Shown piece after piece: positions 1 to 10,800 of a stretch of 21,201 nucleotides of DNA. The notes beneath the pieces are model-generated. The model was given only the letters and a program-made list of their open reading frames with translations, was not told the origin of the DNA and did not search any database. The position numbers were made by a program, and so were the translations under genes. Numbering within the stretch: position 1 is the stretch's first letter; every line of letters starts with the position of its first letter. The DNA lies in the NCBI GenBank assembly GCA_937875395.1, contig CALNCU010000105.1, forward strand, positions 1 through 21,201. The letters are read 5' to 3'. Source of the DNA: an uncultured Armatimonadota bacterium. GTDB taxonomy: Bacteria > Armatimonadota > UBA5829 > DTJY01.

Positions 1-43
1 CGTTTACGTGCGGCTTTGTTCGCTCGTACCGCTGCTTTGCCAT
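1..43 (-). CDS. tuf: Elongation factor Tu, N-terminal 14 codons only (partial)
   Basis: The frame opens with ATG at 43-41 and reads MAKQRYERTKPHVN before leaving the window. This matches the very conserved EF-Tu start (MAKEKFERTKPHVN type) that precedes the P-loop of this GTPase, which delivers aminoacyl-tRNA to the ribosome. A Shine-Dalgarno GGGAGG lies at 51-56, 7 nt before the start. It follows fusA in the same direction, which is the classic rpsL-rpsG-fusA-tuf order of the str operon. Only the beginning is visible, so nothing can be said about the intactness of the rest. Confidence 0.9.
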   Translation of the reverse strand, partial: MAKQRYERTKPHVN

Positions 44-76
44 TTTTATGCCTCCCTTGAAAGCACTGAAATCTCT

Positions 77-92
77 GCAGGGGAATCCCTGC
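77..92 (-). other. Small hairpin in the tuf leader
   Basis: A GCAGGG/CCCTGC stem of 6 bp with a 4-nt loop lies between the fusA stop and the tuf Shine-Dalgarno. It has no T-run, so it is not an intrinsic terminator. It could affect mRNA processing or tuf translation, but this is inference. Confidence 0.35.
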
Positions 93-117
93 TTAGGTTT
101 TACCTTTGCACATAAAG

Positions 118-135
118 GGGCCGGCACTCCGGCCC
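118..135 (-). terminator. Weak terminator-like hairpin after fusA
   Basis: A perfect 7-bp GC-only stem (GGGCCGG/CCGGCCC, 4-nt loop) begins 13 nt past the fusA stop. It is followed on the minus strand by CTTTATG, a poor T-tract. It may cause partial termination between fusA and tuf, or mark an RNA processing site. Read-through into tuf is expected because no separate tuf promoter is obvious in the short gap. Confidence 0.4.
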
Positions 136-147
136 ATCATCTATCTA

Positions 148-2247
<2,100 letters not shown>

Positions 2248-2316
2248 AATTTCACCTTTTCCAAGCACCAACCTACCCGTTCTATGGGTTTCATGGGTTG
2301 ATGCCTCTTGGGCCCA

Positions 2317-2787
2317 CTAGAACCTGTAGTGTGCGAATGCTTTGTTTGCTTCGGCCATCTTATGGCCGTCTTCTTTCTTCTTTACTGCTGCGCCGGTACC
2401 GGATGCTGCATCCATAAACTCGGCGGAGAGTTTTTCTACCATTGTCTTGCCGCCGCGTTTGCGCGCAAAGGTTACCAGCCAGCGAATGCCAAGTGCCATT
2501 CGGCGGTCCGCACGGACCTCTATAGGAACCTGGTATGTGGCGCCGCCAACTCTTCTTGGCTTTACCTCTACTACAGGCATTACGTTCTTTACCGCCTGCT
2601 CAAAAACTTCCAAGCCGGGTTTTCCGGTCTTTTCCTGGATTACGTCCAGCGCCTGGTAGAATATCTTCTCTCCGGTGCTCTTCTTGCCCCTTGTGAACAT
2701 GCGGTTTACAAACCGCGCTGCCAACTGGCTTTTGTACACAGGGTCCGGCATAATTTCACGCTTGCGAACTGGTCCCTTCCTAGGCAT
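2317..2787 (-). CDS. rpsG: 30S ribosomal protein S7
   Basis: This 156-residue protein has exactly the usual S7 length. It is a primary 16S rRNA binder that organises the head of the small subunit near the tRNA exit site. The N-terminus (MPRKGPVRKREIMPDP), the TGEKIFYQALD helix and the GGATYQVPIEVRADRR beta-hairpin region (about residues 80-97) are diagnostic. The C-terminus ends in AFAHYRF, as expected. An AGAGGAG Shine-Dalgarno precedes the ATG, overlapping the 16-nt gap to rpsL, so the two genes are probably translationally coupled. In other bacteria S7 regulates its own operon; no S7 target was identified here. Confidence 0.97.
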   Translation of the reverse strand: MPRKGPVRKREIMPDPVYKSQLAARFVNRMFTRGKKSTGEKIFYQALDVIQEKTGKPGLEVFEQAVKNVMPVVEVKPRRVGGATYQVPIEVRADRRMALGIRWLVTFARKRGGKTMVEKLSAEFMDAASGTGAAVKKKEDGHKMAEANKAFAHYRF

Positions 2788-2803
2788 ATGCTACTCCTCT
2801 AAA

Positions 2804-3175
2804 CTACTTGGGTTTCTTGCTGCCGTATTTTGAACGGCTTGTTTTTCTGTCTTTTGTACCCGCCGTATCAAGAGTGCCGCGTACAACGTGGTAACGAACT
2901 CCCGGCAGGTCTTTTACCCTACCACCGCGAATGAGCACCACAGAGTGCTCCTGCAGGTTGTGCCCAACACCCGGAATGTACGCTGTCACTTCTATTCCAT
3001 TGGTAAGCCTTACTCTTGCAATCTTTCTAAGAGCAGAGTTTGGCTTCTTTGGGGGCACTGTTCGTACCGCAAGGCATACACCGCGCTTCTGCGGGGCGCT
3101 CCTAAGTGCAGGTGACTTTGTGTTCTTTTTGATTCTCTCTCGCCCTTTTCGAACCAATTGGCTGATTGTCGGCAT
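2804..3175 (-). CDS. rpsL: 30S ribosomal protein S12
   Basis: This 123-residue protein of the small-subunit decoding centre is full length. The conserved PPKKPNSALRK segment (41-51) and GRVKDLPGVRYH (85-96) are present. Lys43 and Lys88, where substitutions give streptomycin resistance in other bacteria, are both the sensitive type. Asp89, the equivalent of the beta-methylthiolated Asp, is also retained. The ATG is preceded by AAGGAAGGA. It is the first gene of the str operon and lies downstream of a long leader with a promoter and an intrinsic terminator, so its transcription may be attenuated. Confidence 0.97.
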   Translation of the reverse strand: MPTISQLVRKGRERIKKNTKSPALRSAPQKRGVCLAVRTVPPKKPNSALRKIARVRLTNGIEVTAYIPGVGHNLQEHSVVLIRGGRVKDLPGVRYHVVRGTLDTAGTKDRKTSRSKYGSKKPK

Positions 3176-3204
3176 AACATTCCTTCCTTAGATTCTTCGT
3201 GCTT

Positions 3205-3231
3205 CGGCAAAGGCGGATATCCGCTCTGCCG
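3205..3231 (-). promoter_or_regulatory. Hairpin between the leader terminator and rpsL
   Basis: A two-part stem (CGGCA/TGCCG outside, GCGG/CCGC inside, ATAT loop) lies 30 nt before the rpsL start codon. It has no T-run. It could protect the mRNA or bind a ribosomal protein; neither role is shown by sequence alone. Confidence 0.4.
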
Positions 3232-3238
3232 GACAAAT

Positions 3239-3267
3239 AAAAAAACCCTTCGACAGACTCGAAGGGT
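3239..3267 (-). terminator. Intrinsic terminator inside the str leader (candidate attenuator)
   Basis: On the minus strand a perfect 9-bp stem (ACCCTTCGA/TCGAAGGGT, 5-nt loop) is followed immediately by six T. It lies downstream of the str promoter and upstream of rpsL, so a transcript must read through it to express the operon. That position makes it a likely attenuator rather than the end of rpoC, which has its own terminator at 3530-3565. Confidence 0.85.
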
Positions 3268-3452
3268 GCGGGACACAACTGTTCCTTGGTAATGCATTTA
3301 CGAACAGAATGTGTGAGGAGATGGTCTTCCTCTTATCGCCCCCCTGATATCTGTATGATCAAGCGAGTGGCAAATACAACGCAACACCCGCAGAACTTCA
3401 CGGATAGCGCCGGTCCCGTCTCAGTACAACACCTTCGTACTGTCAGTCGAAC
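3268..3452 (-). promoter_or_regulatory. Candidate structured 5' leader of the str operon
   Basis: About 185 nt separate the predicted transcription start (near 3452) from the attenuator-like terminator. An early hairpin CAGTAC/GTACTG (3422-3442) exposes a loop containing GAAGG, which can pair with CCTTC in the 5' arm of the terminator. A second segment, GGGTGTTGCG, could pair partly with CGCACCC at the same arm. Such alternative pairings would be antiterminators. I do not recognise a known riboswitch or ribosomal-leader family, and no convincing leader peptide is present. Confidence 0.5.
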
Positions 3453-3458
3453 CTACAT

Positions 3459-3487
3459 AGTATACTAGACGTGTTAAGGTTTGTCAA
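3459..3487 (-). promoter_or_regulatory. Sigma-70 promoter of the str operon
   Basis: The minus strand reads TTGACA (3487-3482), a 17-nt spacer, then TATACT (3464-3459). This is a full consensus -35 box and a five-of-six -10 box at ideal spacing. An A8 tract begins 24 nt upstream of the -35 box. It is expected to start transcription near 3452 and to drive rpsL-rpsG-fusA-tuf independently of rpoBC. Confidence 0.88.
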
Positions 3488-3529
3488 TACGACTTATGCG
3501 CAGTTTCAGGTTTTTTTTGCCTAAACATT

Positions 3530-3565
3530 AAAAAACCGGCTCCCTGATAGTTATACAGGGAGCCG
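3530..3565 (-). terminator. Intrinsic terminator of rpoBC
   Basis: A perfect 10-bp stem (CGGCTCCCTG/CAGGGAGCCG, 9-nt loop) starts about 10 nt past the rpoC stop codon and is followed on the minus strand by G and six T. It is a strong Rho-independent terminator that separates rpoBC from the str operon. Confidence 0.92.
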
Positions 3566-3574
3566 ATCTGGTTA

Positions 3575-6500
3575 CTATATTGCGTTTTCGGGTGATTCTC
3601 CGGTCACTGCTTCCAGGCCGTCTTCTTCTGCCTGGTCTGCTACTGCAACCGTTGATTCCGCCCCTACCGGAAGCAGTTCGCCCGCCTCGTAGGCTTCACG
3701 CGGGGTGACGGACTGACGCATCCATCCGGTTGGGCCCTGTATGTCTACGGCCCTGTATGATGGAAGGCCGGTGCCTGCCGGGATGAGCCTGCCGATTATG
3801 ACGTTCTCCTTCAGGCCAACAAGGTTGTCTCGCTTGCCTTTTACGGCTGCATCTGTGAGTACTCTTGTTGTCTTTTGGAACGAAGCCGCCGAGAGGAAGC
3901 TTTCTGTTGCCAGGGATGCTTCGGTTATGCCCAGGAGCACCCAATCTGCAGAGGCCTCTGTACCCGGGGTCTCCAGGTTCCTTACGCGGGCGTTTTCGTC
4001 CTCAAAGTCGAACTTATCTACAATCTGGCCGGGCAGGAAGTTTGTATCACCGGAGCTTCGTACTTTGCGCCGCTTCATCATCTGGCGGATTATAACCTCT
4101 ACGTGCTTATCGTTTATAGAGACGCCCTGAGATTTGTATACCGCCTGGATTTCGCGCACCATGTATTCAAGCGCGCCGCGCACGCCGCGGAGTTCCAGTA
4201 CTTTGTGCGGATCTAGCGGGCCTTCTGTAAGCCTGTCGCCTGCCTCTATTTCGTCGCCTATATTTACTTCCAGGTTGCCGCGGTAAGGTACAAGGTGGGT
4301 CTTTCTAAGGATTACTTCCTTTACACCCATGTCCTTGATCTTCCGGGCTATCCGGTCTGTAATTTCTGAACCTACGGCGTATGCAACTTCATTGTCCTCG
4401 TTGAGGATGTCTTCTGCCAGGGTTTCGCCTACCAGCTCTGCCGGCACGTCTGTAGCGTGCCTGGAGTGGATTACTACTCTCTTGAAGCCCTTTGTCTCTA
4501 TGTCTACTACCTTGCCAGCCACTTCTGTAACAATGGCCTGGCCTTTGGGTTTTCTGGCTTCAAAGAGTTCTACTACCCGCAGAAGTCCGCGCACCTGGTC
4601 TTCAAGGACTTTGAGTACTGCCTGGACGGCGCGTACGCGTTCGCGTTCCATGCCGCCTTCTGCTTCTTCTTCAAAGGAGACTAGTCCGCGTCTTATATCG
4701 TCGTGAAGCTCGCGGAGCGATTCCTGTTTCTTTTTCTTGACTTCCGCAACTCCGGTGAGATACTTCCCGGCGACGCCGCCCGTATGGAAGGTTCTCATGG
4801 TAAGCTGGGTTCCCGGCTCACCAATAGACTGCGCGGCTATGATTCCCACCGCAACGCCTATTTCTACAAGCTCTCCCAGGGCCATGTCGCGCCCGTAGCA
4901 TTTGGCGCAGATACCCTGCCTGAGTTCGCACATAACTGGCGATCTTATGCCTATGCGCTTCAATCCGGCGGCCTGCACCACCTCTGCCTTTTCGTCCGTG
5001 ATCTCTTCCCCGGCTTCTACCAGGATTTCTCCGGTCTCCGGGTGGATTATAGCTTCTGTGGCAAACCGGCCTCGGATTCTGTCTTTGAGCGTTTCAAGGA
5101 CGTCGCCCTCTTCTACTATCTCTGAGACGTAGATGCCTTGGGTGGTGCCGCAGTCATGGTCGCGGATGATTACATCCTGCGCAACGTCTACAAGCCTTCT
5201 GGTAAGGTAACCGGCGTCTGCCGTTCTAAGCGCTGTGTCTGCAAGGCCTTTCCTTGCGCCGTGGGTGGATATAAAGTATTCCAGCACGGAGAGCCCTTCG
5301 TGGAAGTTGGACTTTATTGGAAGGTCTTCTATAAGGTTTCCAAACGGGTCTGCCATTAGTCCGCGCATGCCGGAGAGCTGTGTTATCTGCTTTTTGCTTC
5401 CTCTTGCGCCGGAGTCCGTAATCATATAGATAGGGTTGAACGGGTCTATATGATCAAGGATGGCTTCTCCTATGTCTTCGGCTGCCTTGGTCCAGAGTTC
5501 CAGAACCTTTTCTTTCCGTTCGCCCTGGGTCATAACGCCCTTGCGGTACTGTTGGTTGGCCTTGTCTACAGATGCTTCCGTGTGCGCAATGATCTCTGCT
5601 CTCTTTGCAGGTATATCCATATCTGTCATGGAGATGGTTACGCCTGCGCGGGTTGCATATTTGAATCCAAGGTTCTTCAGGTTGTCAAGAAGCTGGATGG
5701 TTGCGGCCTTTCCATGACGCCGGTGGCATTCGGCAACTAGTTCCGATATGCTCTTCTTTGTCATGTACTGGTCAAACGGACGCATGTCTTCCGGCAGGAT
5801 TTCGCTTATTATCAACCGTCCTGCAGTGAGTTCCCTTATTGTGGATGTGCCGTCAGCGTTCTTAAGGCGTACGTTTATGGGCTGGTGAAGATCAAGCTTG
5901 CCCAGGTTGTATGCCAGTATTGCCTCATCGGCGTCTTTAAACGTCTCCGGCAGGGCTGGCTTGTCTGATTTTTGAGTCAGGTAGTATGTGCCAAGGACTA
6001 TGTCCTGGATAGGCGCAACTATGGGGTGCCCATCCGCTGGCGAGAATAAGTTGTTTGTGGCAAGCATAAGAATGCGTGCCTCGGTCTGCGCCGTTGTGGA
6101 GAGCGGCACGTGCACGGCCATCTGGTCACCGTCAAAGTCTGCATTAAACGCGTGGCAGACCAGCGGGTGCAGCTGTATTGCCTTTCCGTCTACAAGGATG
6201 GGTTCAAATGCCTGAATCCCCAGCCTGTGGAGGGTGGGCGCTCTGTTGAGCATTACCGGGTGCTCCCGGATTACCTCTTCTACGGCATCCCATACTTCCG
6301 GCTTCATACGGTCTATCATTCTCTTTGCCGTTTTAATGTTGGTGGTGTATCCCTTTTCAACAAGGGATTTCATTACAAACGGCTTGAAGAGTTCCAGGGC
6401 CATTTCTTTGGGAAGCCCGCACTGGTGCAGTTTAAGTTCCGGGCCTACGACAATAACGGAGCGGCCTGAATAGTCTACACGTTTGCCCAGGAGGTTCTTC

Positions 6501-7840
6501 CTGAAGCGGCCTTCCTTGCCTTTCAGCATATCTGAGAGGGATTTCAGCGGCCTGTTGTTTGAGCCTACTACCGGCCTTGTTCTGCGGCCGTTGTCTATAA
6601 GGGCGTCAACGGCCTCCTGCAGAAGCCTCTTCTCGTGGTTTACAATAGATTCCGGCGCCCGGATTTCTACAATCTTTTTCAGGCGGTTGTTTCTGTTGAT
6701 GATCCGCCGGTAAAGATCGTTTAAGTCCGACGTAGCAAACCGGCCGCCGTCAAGCTGTACCATGGGCCGTAGTTCCGGAGAGATAACCGGCACTGCATCC
6801 AGTATCATCCATTCCGGGCGGCTCTTGGAAGTCAGGAATGCTTCTACAATCTCCAGCCTGCGGATGGCGCGGGCGCGCTTGGGCCCCTGGGTGTTGCTGA
6901 TCTCCTGCCGCAGCTCTCGCGCCAGGCGGTCAAGGTCTACTTCCTGGAGGAGCTCTTTTACTGCTGCTGCGCCAAGACCGGCTCTAACAAGCTCTGTCAC
7001 GTCGCGATCCAGCCTGACGGAGAGCATTTCCAGGAGGCGCTCAAGGCCCCTGTACTGGTCTTCCGTAATGAGCTGGCGTTTCTCTACCGTCTCCAAGAGG
7101 CGCACCGCCTGAGTGAGTTCCTCTGTGCGTTCAACTACCTCTCGCTCTTCTATGCGGATGCGCTCCGTCAGTTCTTTTTTAATTTCGGCAGGGTCTCTTG
7201 GGATTATCTGGGGCTCTGCTTCTGTCTCGCCCTCTTCTTCAGTTTCGCCTTCAACCTGGGGGGCGGGGGGAGCCGGAACATACTCTTCAAACTCCTTCAT
7301 CTCCCTGGCGGCATTCTTTCTTGCTTCGGCGATTGTTATGTCTTTGTTCTCTTGAATGGATTCCAGCTCTGCGCTTACTGCATGGCGAATATCTTCCAGC
7401 TGGCTGTTGATGCCGGCTCTGTCTACGCTGGTGACAATAAGCGATGCAAAGTAGACGACTTTTTCCAGCGGCCTGGGCGAAATATCCAGAATAAGGCTGA
7501 GCGGGCTGGGTACGCCCTTAAGGTACCAGATGTGGCAGACGGGCGCGGCCAGTTCTATATGGCCCATGCGCTCCCGGCGTACCTTTGCGCGTGTAACCTC
7601 TACGCCGCAGCGATCGCAGACTATGCCTTTGAACTTAACCTTTTTGTAGCGTCCGCAGTGGCATTCCCAGTCTTTTACCGGGCCGAAGATTCGCTCGCAA
7701 AAGAGGCCGTCCCGCTCCGGCTTGAAGGTGCGGTAGTTTATGGTCTCCGGCTTGCGTACCTCTCCGCACGACCAAGCGCGTATCTCATCCGGGGCGGCTA
7801 TGCCTATTTTTATCTTATCGAATGCTCTTGAGTCTGTCAT
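3575..7840 (-). CDS. rpoC: DNA-directed RNA polymerase beta' subunit
   Basis: This 1421-residue subunit carries the catalytic magnesium site of RNA polymerase. The first zinc site is C60, C62, C75, C78. The catalytic loop NADFDGDQMAVHVPL spans 566-580. The second zinc site is C897, C971, C978, C981. The trigger loop core MRTFHTGG is at 1015-1022. Right after it, between GGVAG (to 1025) and GLLRVVELFEARKPKG (from 1085), there are about 59 residues where Thermus has about five. This is a charged helical insertion at the site of E. coli SI3. An acidic, proline-containing spacer (188-215) lies in the N-terminal part. The ATG overlaps the rpoB stop by 4 bp (ATGA) with GGGGAGG upstream, so translation is probably coupled. 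Confidence 0.97.
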   Translation of the reverse strand: MTDSRAFDKIKIGIAAPDEIRAWSCGEVRKPETINYRTFKPERDGLFCERIFGPVKDWECHCGRYKKVKFKGIVCDRCGVEVTRAKVRRERMGHIELAAPVCHIWYLKGVPSPLSLILDISPRPLEKVVYFASLIVTSVDRAGINSQLEDIRHAVSAELESIQENKDITIAEARKNAAREMKEFEEYVPAPPAPQVEGETEEEGETEAEPQIIPRDPAEIKKELTERIRIEEREVVERTEELTQAVRLLETVEKRQLITEDQYRGLERLLEMLSVRLDRDVTELVRAGLGAAAVKELLQEVDLDRLARELRQEISNTQGPKRARAIRRLEIVEAFLTSKSRPEWMILDAVPVISPELRPMVQLDGGRFATSDLNDLYRRIINRNNRLKKIVEIRAPESIVNHEKRLLQEAVDALIDNGRRTRPVVGSNNRPLKSLSDMLKGKEGRFRKNLLGKRVDYSGRSVIVVGPELKLHQCGLPKEMALELFKPFVMKSLVEKGYTTNIKTAKRMIDRMKPEVWDAVEEVIREHPVMLNRAPTLHRLGIQAFEPILVDGKAIQLHPLVCHAFNADFDGDQMAVHVPLSTTAQTEARILMLATNNLFSPADGHPIVAPIQDIVLGTYYLTQKSDKPALPETFKDADEAILAYNLGKLDLHQPINVRLKNADGTSTIRELTAGRLIISEILPEDMRPFDQYMTKKSISELVAECHRRHGKAATIQLLDNLKNLGFKYATRAGVTISMTDMDIPAKRAEIIAHTEASVDKANQQYRKGVMTQGERKEKVLELWTKAAEDIGEAILDHIDPFNPIYMITDSGARGSKKQITQLSGMRGLMADPFGNLIEDLPIKSNFHEGLSVLEYFISTHGARKGLADTALRTADAGYLTRRLVDVAQDVIIRDHDCGTTQGIYVSEIVEEGDVLETLKDRIRGRFATEAIIHPETGEILVEAGEEITDEKAEVVQAAGLKRIGIRSPVMCELRQGICAKCYGRDMALGELVEIGVAVGIIAAQSIGEPGTQLTMRTFHTGGVAGKYLTGVAEVKKKKQESLRELHDDIRRGLVSFEEEAEGGMERERVRAVQAVLKVLEDQVRGLLRVVELFEARKPKGQAIVTEVAGKVVDIETKGFKRVVIHSRHATDVPAELVGETLAEDILNEDNEVAYAVGSEITDRIARKIKDMGVKEVILRKTHLVPYRGNLEVNIGDEIEAGDRLTEGPLDPHKVLELRGVRGALEYMVREIQAVYKSQGVSINDKHVEVIIRQMMKRRKVRSSGDTNFLPGQIVDKFDFEDENARVRNLETPGTEASADWVLLGITEASLATESFLSAASFQKTTRVLTDAAVKGKRDNLVGLKENVIIGRLIPAGTGLPSYRAVDIQGPTGWMRQSVTPREAYEAGELLPVGAESTVAVADQAEEDGLEAVTGESPENAI

Positions 7841-10800
7841 ACCATGTCCTCCCCTATCTCTCCGGCGGATTCCACAAGTGCTCTGCGTCTGCGCAGAAGC
7901 GCCTGCCTGGAATCGCTTTCAGAGGACTCATCATCTTTATCTTTCAGGTCTATTTCTCTGTCTTTATCGTCTTCTACTGTTACTCTAAGCCCCAGACTCT
8001 GCATCTCATTTACCAGTATCCTGAAGGATTCCGGGATACCCGGCTCAAGCATGCTGTCGCCTTTTACTATTGCCTCGTAGGTTTTTACGCGGCCAAGGAC
8101 GTCATCAGACTTGATGGTGAGTATTTCCTGCAGGGTGTAAGCTGCACCGTAGGCTTCCAGCGCCCAGACTTCCATCTCTCCAAATCTCTGGCCTCCAAAC
8201 TGCGCCTTTCCTCCAAGCGGCTGCTGGGTGACAAGGGAGTATGGGCCTGTGGATCTGGCGTGTATTTTGTCATCTACCAGGTGGTGGAGTTTTAACATAT
8301 ACATGTTTCCAACTGTGACCATCTGGTTTACGGGCTGCCCGGACATTCCATCTATGAGGCGGGTCTTACCGGTCTTTTCATCAAAACCGGCTCTCTGCCA
8401 TACCACCTCTTTAATTTTGTCCGTGATCTGTGAAAGATCGTAATCCGCGGGTGCCGGCGGCATGTCTGCCGTATCTCCGGACTCCTCGGCGCCTGCAAGC
8501 TTTTCTACAAGCGAATCGTACTCTTCCACAGCCATCACCGGCGGCGCCATGACCATCCGGCTGATGTCCTCCAGCTCTTTGGCGGAGAGTCCTGAGAGGG
8601 CTGTTTTAACCTGAGCCATCATATCATCTACCTCTGCGTCTTCGGCAAAGGTAAGTTCCAGTTTGAGTTCTGTGTTTATGTAGTCTTGCATTACATCGTT
8701 TCTGGTCTTTTTGGCCAGTTTATCCAGCTCTGCAAGAATTTCATGCTCCTTGGCGCCCTGGAAGATTGGGTTGACGTAGCTTCCCCCAAGCTTTCCGGCA
8801 ACAAGGCCAAGGTGCGTCTCCAGTATCTGCCCTATGTTCATTCTGGAAGGTACTCCAAGCGGATTCAGCACCATGTCTACGGGCCTTCCGTCCGGCATGA
8901 ACGGCATGTCCTCTTCCGGCACTATCTTGGAGATAACGCCTTTGTTTCCATGGCGGCCTGCCAGCTTGTCGCCTTCCATTACTTTGCGTTTCTGGGCAAT
9001 GTAGACGCGTACCAGCTGGTTTACGCCCGGCATAAGTTCATCGCCCGGCAGCCTCTCCAGCTCGCCGTCGCACCTGTCGCAGACGGTGCGCTCCGGACGC
9101 TTGCTGAAGTTGAATATCTTCTCGCAGCGGCTGCATTTGTATTTAAACCGGGAGAAGACCTTGGCGTCTACTATCTTCCCTTTTTCTCCGTGCGGGACTC
9201 TTAGGGATACGTCACGGGTTTCTTCTGCCTTTTTGCCGAATATGGCTATGATAAGGCGCTCTTCCGCAGTGAGTTCTCCCTGTCCCTTAGGGGCAACTTT
9301 GCCTACCAGGATATCTTCCGGCTGCACTTCTGCGCCTATACGGATGACACCGTTCTCATCCAGGTCTTTCAGCATGTCTTCGCCCACGTTGGGTATGTCC
9401 CGGGTGATCTCTTCCGGGCCCAGCTTGGTGTCTCTGGCTTCAACTTCATACTTTTCTATGTGTATGGAGCTGAAAACATCGTCTTTTACAAGGCGCGAAC
9501 TTACCACAATGGCGTCTTCATAGTTGTAACCGTTCCAGGACATAAACGCCACAAGGATGTTCTGCCCTAGAGCCATCTCTCCGCCGTCTGTGGCGGGGCC
9601 GTCTGCAATGATATCATCTTTGCGCACTCTCTGCCCGGGTTTAACTATGGGTTTCTGCGTTATGCAGGTTGCCTGGTTGCTCCTGAGCATGTTCATGAGC
9701 GGGTATTCATCTACACTGCCGTCCCTGGTGCGGATGGTTATTCTTTTTGATGTTACGCTCTTTACCACTCCGGGGCGCTTGGCGGGTATAACCGCGCCGG
9801 AATCTACAGCGGCCTTGACTTCAATGCCGGTCTTTACCACCGGCGCCTGGTTTCTAAGCAACGGAACAGCCTGCCTCTGCATGTTGGAACCCATGAGGGC
9901 ACGGTTTGCGTCGTCGTTCTCAAGGAACGGGATGAGGGCGGCTGCAACGCTGAAGACCTGCATGGGCGATATATCCATGTAATCAACAGCCTTTGCCGAA
10001 ATAGATGGGTATCCGCTGCCAAAACGCACTGTAACATTGGGAGCAAGTATCTTTCCGTCCGAGTCCAGCTCTGTGTTTACCGGAGCTATGCTGTAGCGGT
10101 CTTCTTCATCTGCCGTAAGGTAGTGGATATCATCTGTTCCCCGGCCGTTTACAACTTTGCGGTAAGGGGTCTTGATGAAGCCGAATTCATCTACCTTGCC
10201 ATGGATGGCAAGCGAGCCGATAAGACCGATGTTAGGCCCTTCCGGCGTCTCTATTGGGCAGATGCGTCCGTAATGCGAGTAGTGAACGTCACGCACTTCA
10301 AGTTTTGCGCTCTGCCGCGAGAGGCCTCCAGGGCCAAGTGCAGAGAGCCTGCGCTTGTGTGTCAGCTCTGCCAGAGGGTTTGTCTGATCCATGAACTGGG
10401 AGAGCTGGCTGCTTCCAAAGAAGCTCTTTATGCTGGCAGAGATGGGTTTTACGGAGAGGACTACCTGAGGTATTATGTTTTCTGCCTCAAGGCTGGTCAT
10501 TCTCTCTTTGGCTACCTTCTCCATGCGAAGGAAACCCATTCTGAGCTGGCTCTGTAGAAGTTCGCCTACGGAGCGTACGCGTTTGTTCTCCAGATGGTCT
10601 ATATCATCGGTAGAACCCACGCCCTCGCTAAGCGCTATTATGTACTGAAGTATGCTTATAAGGTCTTCCTTGGTAGTGGAGCGGGATTTTAACGGCAGCT
10701 TTAGGCCAAGTTTTTTGTTTAGCTTGTGCCGGCCTACCTTGGCAAGGTCATACCGCCTGGTATCAAAGAAGATTGAGTATAACAGGCTCCTTGCGCTCTC

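Noticed and set aside
3010..3297. Minus-strand frame of 95 codons covering the str leader and part of rpsL
   Set aside because: It runs through the attenuator hairpin and overlaps rpsL out of frame, with no similarity to any protein I know.
7352..8295. Plus-strand open frames of more than 150 codons opposite rpoC and the end of rpoB
   Set aside because: They mirror highly constrained polymerase codons, have no recognisable domains and cross the rpoB-rpoC junction.
9040..9150. RpoB CxxC insertion considered as a selfish element or intein fragment
   Set aside because: It is only about 35 residues, in frame, with no intein splicing blocks and no flanking repeats; a domain insertion fits better.
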